Of a DNA stretch of 64,000 nucleotides, positions 62,906 through 64,000 are shown piece by piece (position 1 is the first letter of the stretch; each line of letters starts with the position of its first letter). A program made the position numbers and the translations under genes. The notes below the pieces were generated by a model. That model was not told the origin of the DNA and did not search any database. It was given only the letters and a program-made list of their open reading frames with translations. Source of the stretch: Coprococcus phoceensis (GTDB lineage: Bacteria; Bacillota; Clostridia; Lachnospirales; Lachnospiraceae); assembly GCF_900104635.1 (NCBI RefSeq), contig NZ_FNWC01000007.1, positions 2,269,421 through 2,333,420 of the forward strand, read 5' to 3'.

Positions 62906-64000
62906 AATGAAGCATATTGGTTGCTAAACAATTATTTTGTATCAAGTAAAAACGAAAAGGAAATAATAGACTTTTGTAGGGAACATGAGGAAATCTTTGA
63001 AAAAGATTGGTCGCTGTTTTTCATGTATCAAGGTGCGTTGAAGGTTTTGGGGCTCAATGATGAACGTGAATTTCAATTAAAAAAACATAGCGATGGATTA
63101 AGTAATGTATATGAATATTGGAATGAACTGTTGAATTTGTCAGATTTAGAGGAAAATCAGAAGGCGTTTGTTGAAGCGTGTCGTGATGGTAAAATGACAT
63201 GCTTGTTTAACCATTCAGCTTATCTTATAATTGAGCGTTTACTCAATTTTCATGAATATGATCTTGCTGAATTGTATGTGAAAAAACATGAAAAAATAGG
63301 TGAAAAAGGTTTTAGAATAAAAAAATATAAAGCGATTATCCTTCAAGGTAAAAAGAATGATGTAGAAGCTTTGAAGTGGTATAGAGCAGCGTTTGAAGAT
63401 AATAGCACCGATGAATTGGTTATAGATTCATTGATAACATTATCACTGATGAACAAGCGAAAAGTCAGTAAAGAGGTATTAAATGCAGCAATAAAGACAG
63501 ATACATCACGACTACATATGCTTGCGGCTGCCTGCTATTTGAATGAGGGCGACATATCAAGAGCGAAGAGTGAAAATATACGTGCTATTTTAATGTCCGG
63601 AGAAAGCTATAATCCTGCGTTTGGACAATATATAGCAATTTCGACATCCATACACAGTAATGAAGTAATAACAATAACAGGAATCGAGGCCGATACTGCG
63701 GCATGCTGTAAAAAAAATAATGGTAGTCAACGTTGGTTATGTGTATATAAGGATTGTATTCTCCCAACATCTCCATATGTTTGGAATAATGATTATCATA
63801 TGCATATTGATGATGCTGCTAGGCTAGGCTTTTTAAGAAAGCATACCGGTAATCAAATTACTATAGATAATGATTTATATGTAATTACAGACATAGTGCC
63901 GTTAGATTGTTACTTATTTAGAACATGTACAGCGAAAATGACTCAGAATGGATTTGCTAAGGAACTATCTATTCCAGTACAGAATGGAAAAATGGATTCT
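62906..64000 (+). pseudogene. Continuation of the large repeat protein beyond an in-frame TGA (runs off the window)
   Basis: Directly after TGA (62903-62905) the same frame is open to the window edge: NEAYWLLNNYFVSSKNEKEI, then helical pairs such as SAYLIIERLLNFHEYDLAEL, YVKKHEKIGEKGFRIKKYKA, IILQGKKNDVEALKWYRAAF and LHMLAAACYLNEGDISRAKS, which look TPR-like. From ~63600 the sequence becomes beta-rich, with ARLGFLRKHTGNQITIDNDL and YVITDIVPLDCYLFRT, resembling the C-terminal domain of GreA/GreB. The open length in a low-GC genome shows the region was coding. CGA to TGA is a simple explanation of the stop. What follows the window is unknown. Confidence 0.58.

Overview
The window looks like a chromosomal segment of a low-GC Gram-positive gut anaerobe of the Lachnospiraceae. 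A mucin degrader close to [Ruminococcus] torques/gnavus (Mediterraneibacter) is my best guess. The basis is strong AGGAGG ribosome sites, TTGACA/TATAAT promoters, Firmicutes gene orders (gdpP-rplI-dnaB; rpmG-secE-nusG-rplK-rplA / rplJ-rplL), a classical L10 leader, and giant secreted glycosidases suited to host O-glycans. The species name is inference.

Region 1 (1-38.6 kb) is entirely on the minus strand. Five very large, separately transcribed surface glycosidases, plus the 5' part of a sixth, are dropped singly or in pairs between housekeeping operons: two GH95 alpha-L-fucosidases (one cut by the window edge), two GH101 endo-alpha-N-acetylgalactosaminidases and two GH2 beta-galactosidases. 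The five complete enzymes share one plan: signal peptide, catalytic domain, galactose-binding and Ig-like modules, FIVAR repeats, and a C-terminal TGD sorting-like motif with a membrane segment and basic tail. Together they could remove fucose, cut core O-glycans from mucin Ser/Thr and take off terminal galactose. The housekeeping blocks between them are gdpP-rplI-dnaB and the ribosomal/secretion/transcription block rpmG-secE-nusG-rplK-rplA then L10 leader-rplJ-rplL. rpoB does not follow rplL.

Region 2 (38.7-52.0 kb) is ordinary chromosome: rplY/ctc; a GntR (YtrA-type) regulator with a DUF5808 membrane protein and a DUF3783 protein; a cytosolic PpiC foldase; nth with a DUF3878 gene and a truncated nucleotidyltransferase; DUF3793, flavodoxin and DUF2325; a MarR-MATE pair; and an operon of YgbA, a small DUF4405-like protein and a two-subunit ABC exporter. 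The DUF3793 and ygbA promoters share a GTTAG-N6-CTAAY operator, suggesting one metal- or redox-type regulator for both.

Region 3 (52.1-64 kb) is a decayed accessory island: a broken DUF2975 gene, a frameshifted IS1182-type transposase, two secreted proteins (one metzincin-like), 1.3 kb of gene-poor AT-rich DNA, a dUTPase with its catalytic Asp replaced, a thyX with an in-frame stop, a transposase fragment fused against the 3' end of a frameshifted MOB relaxase, mobC, a palindrome-rich candidate oriT, and a YjbR/MmcQ gene. The right edge carries a very large helical-repeat protein gene, interrupted by one in-frame TGA and running off the window. Its N-terminus resembles the helical domains that precede NACHT modules in defence proteins, and a late segment resembles a GreA/B C-terminal domain. 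This is the best candidate for an undescribed conflict-type system.
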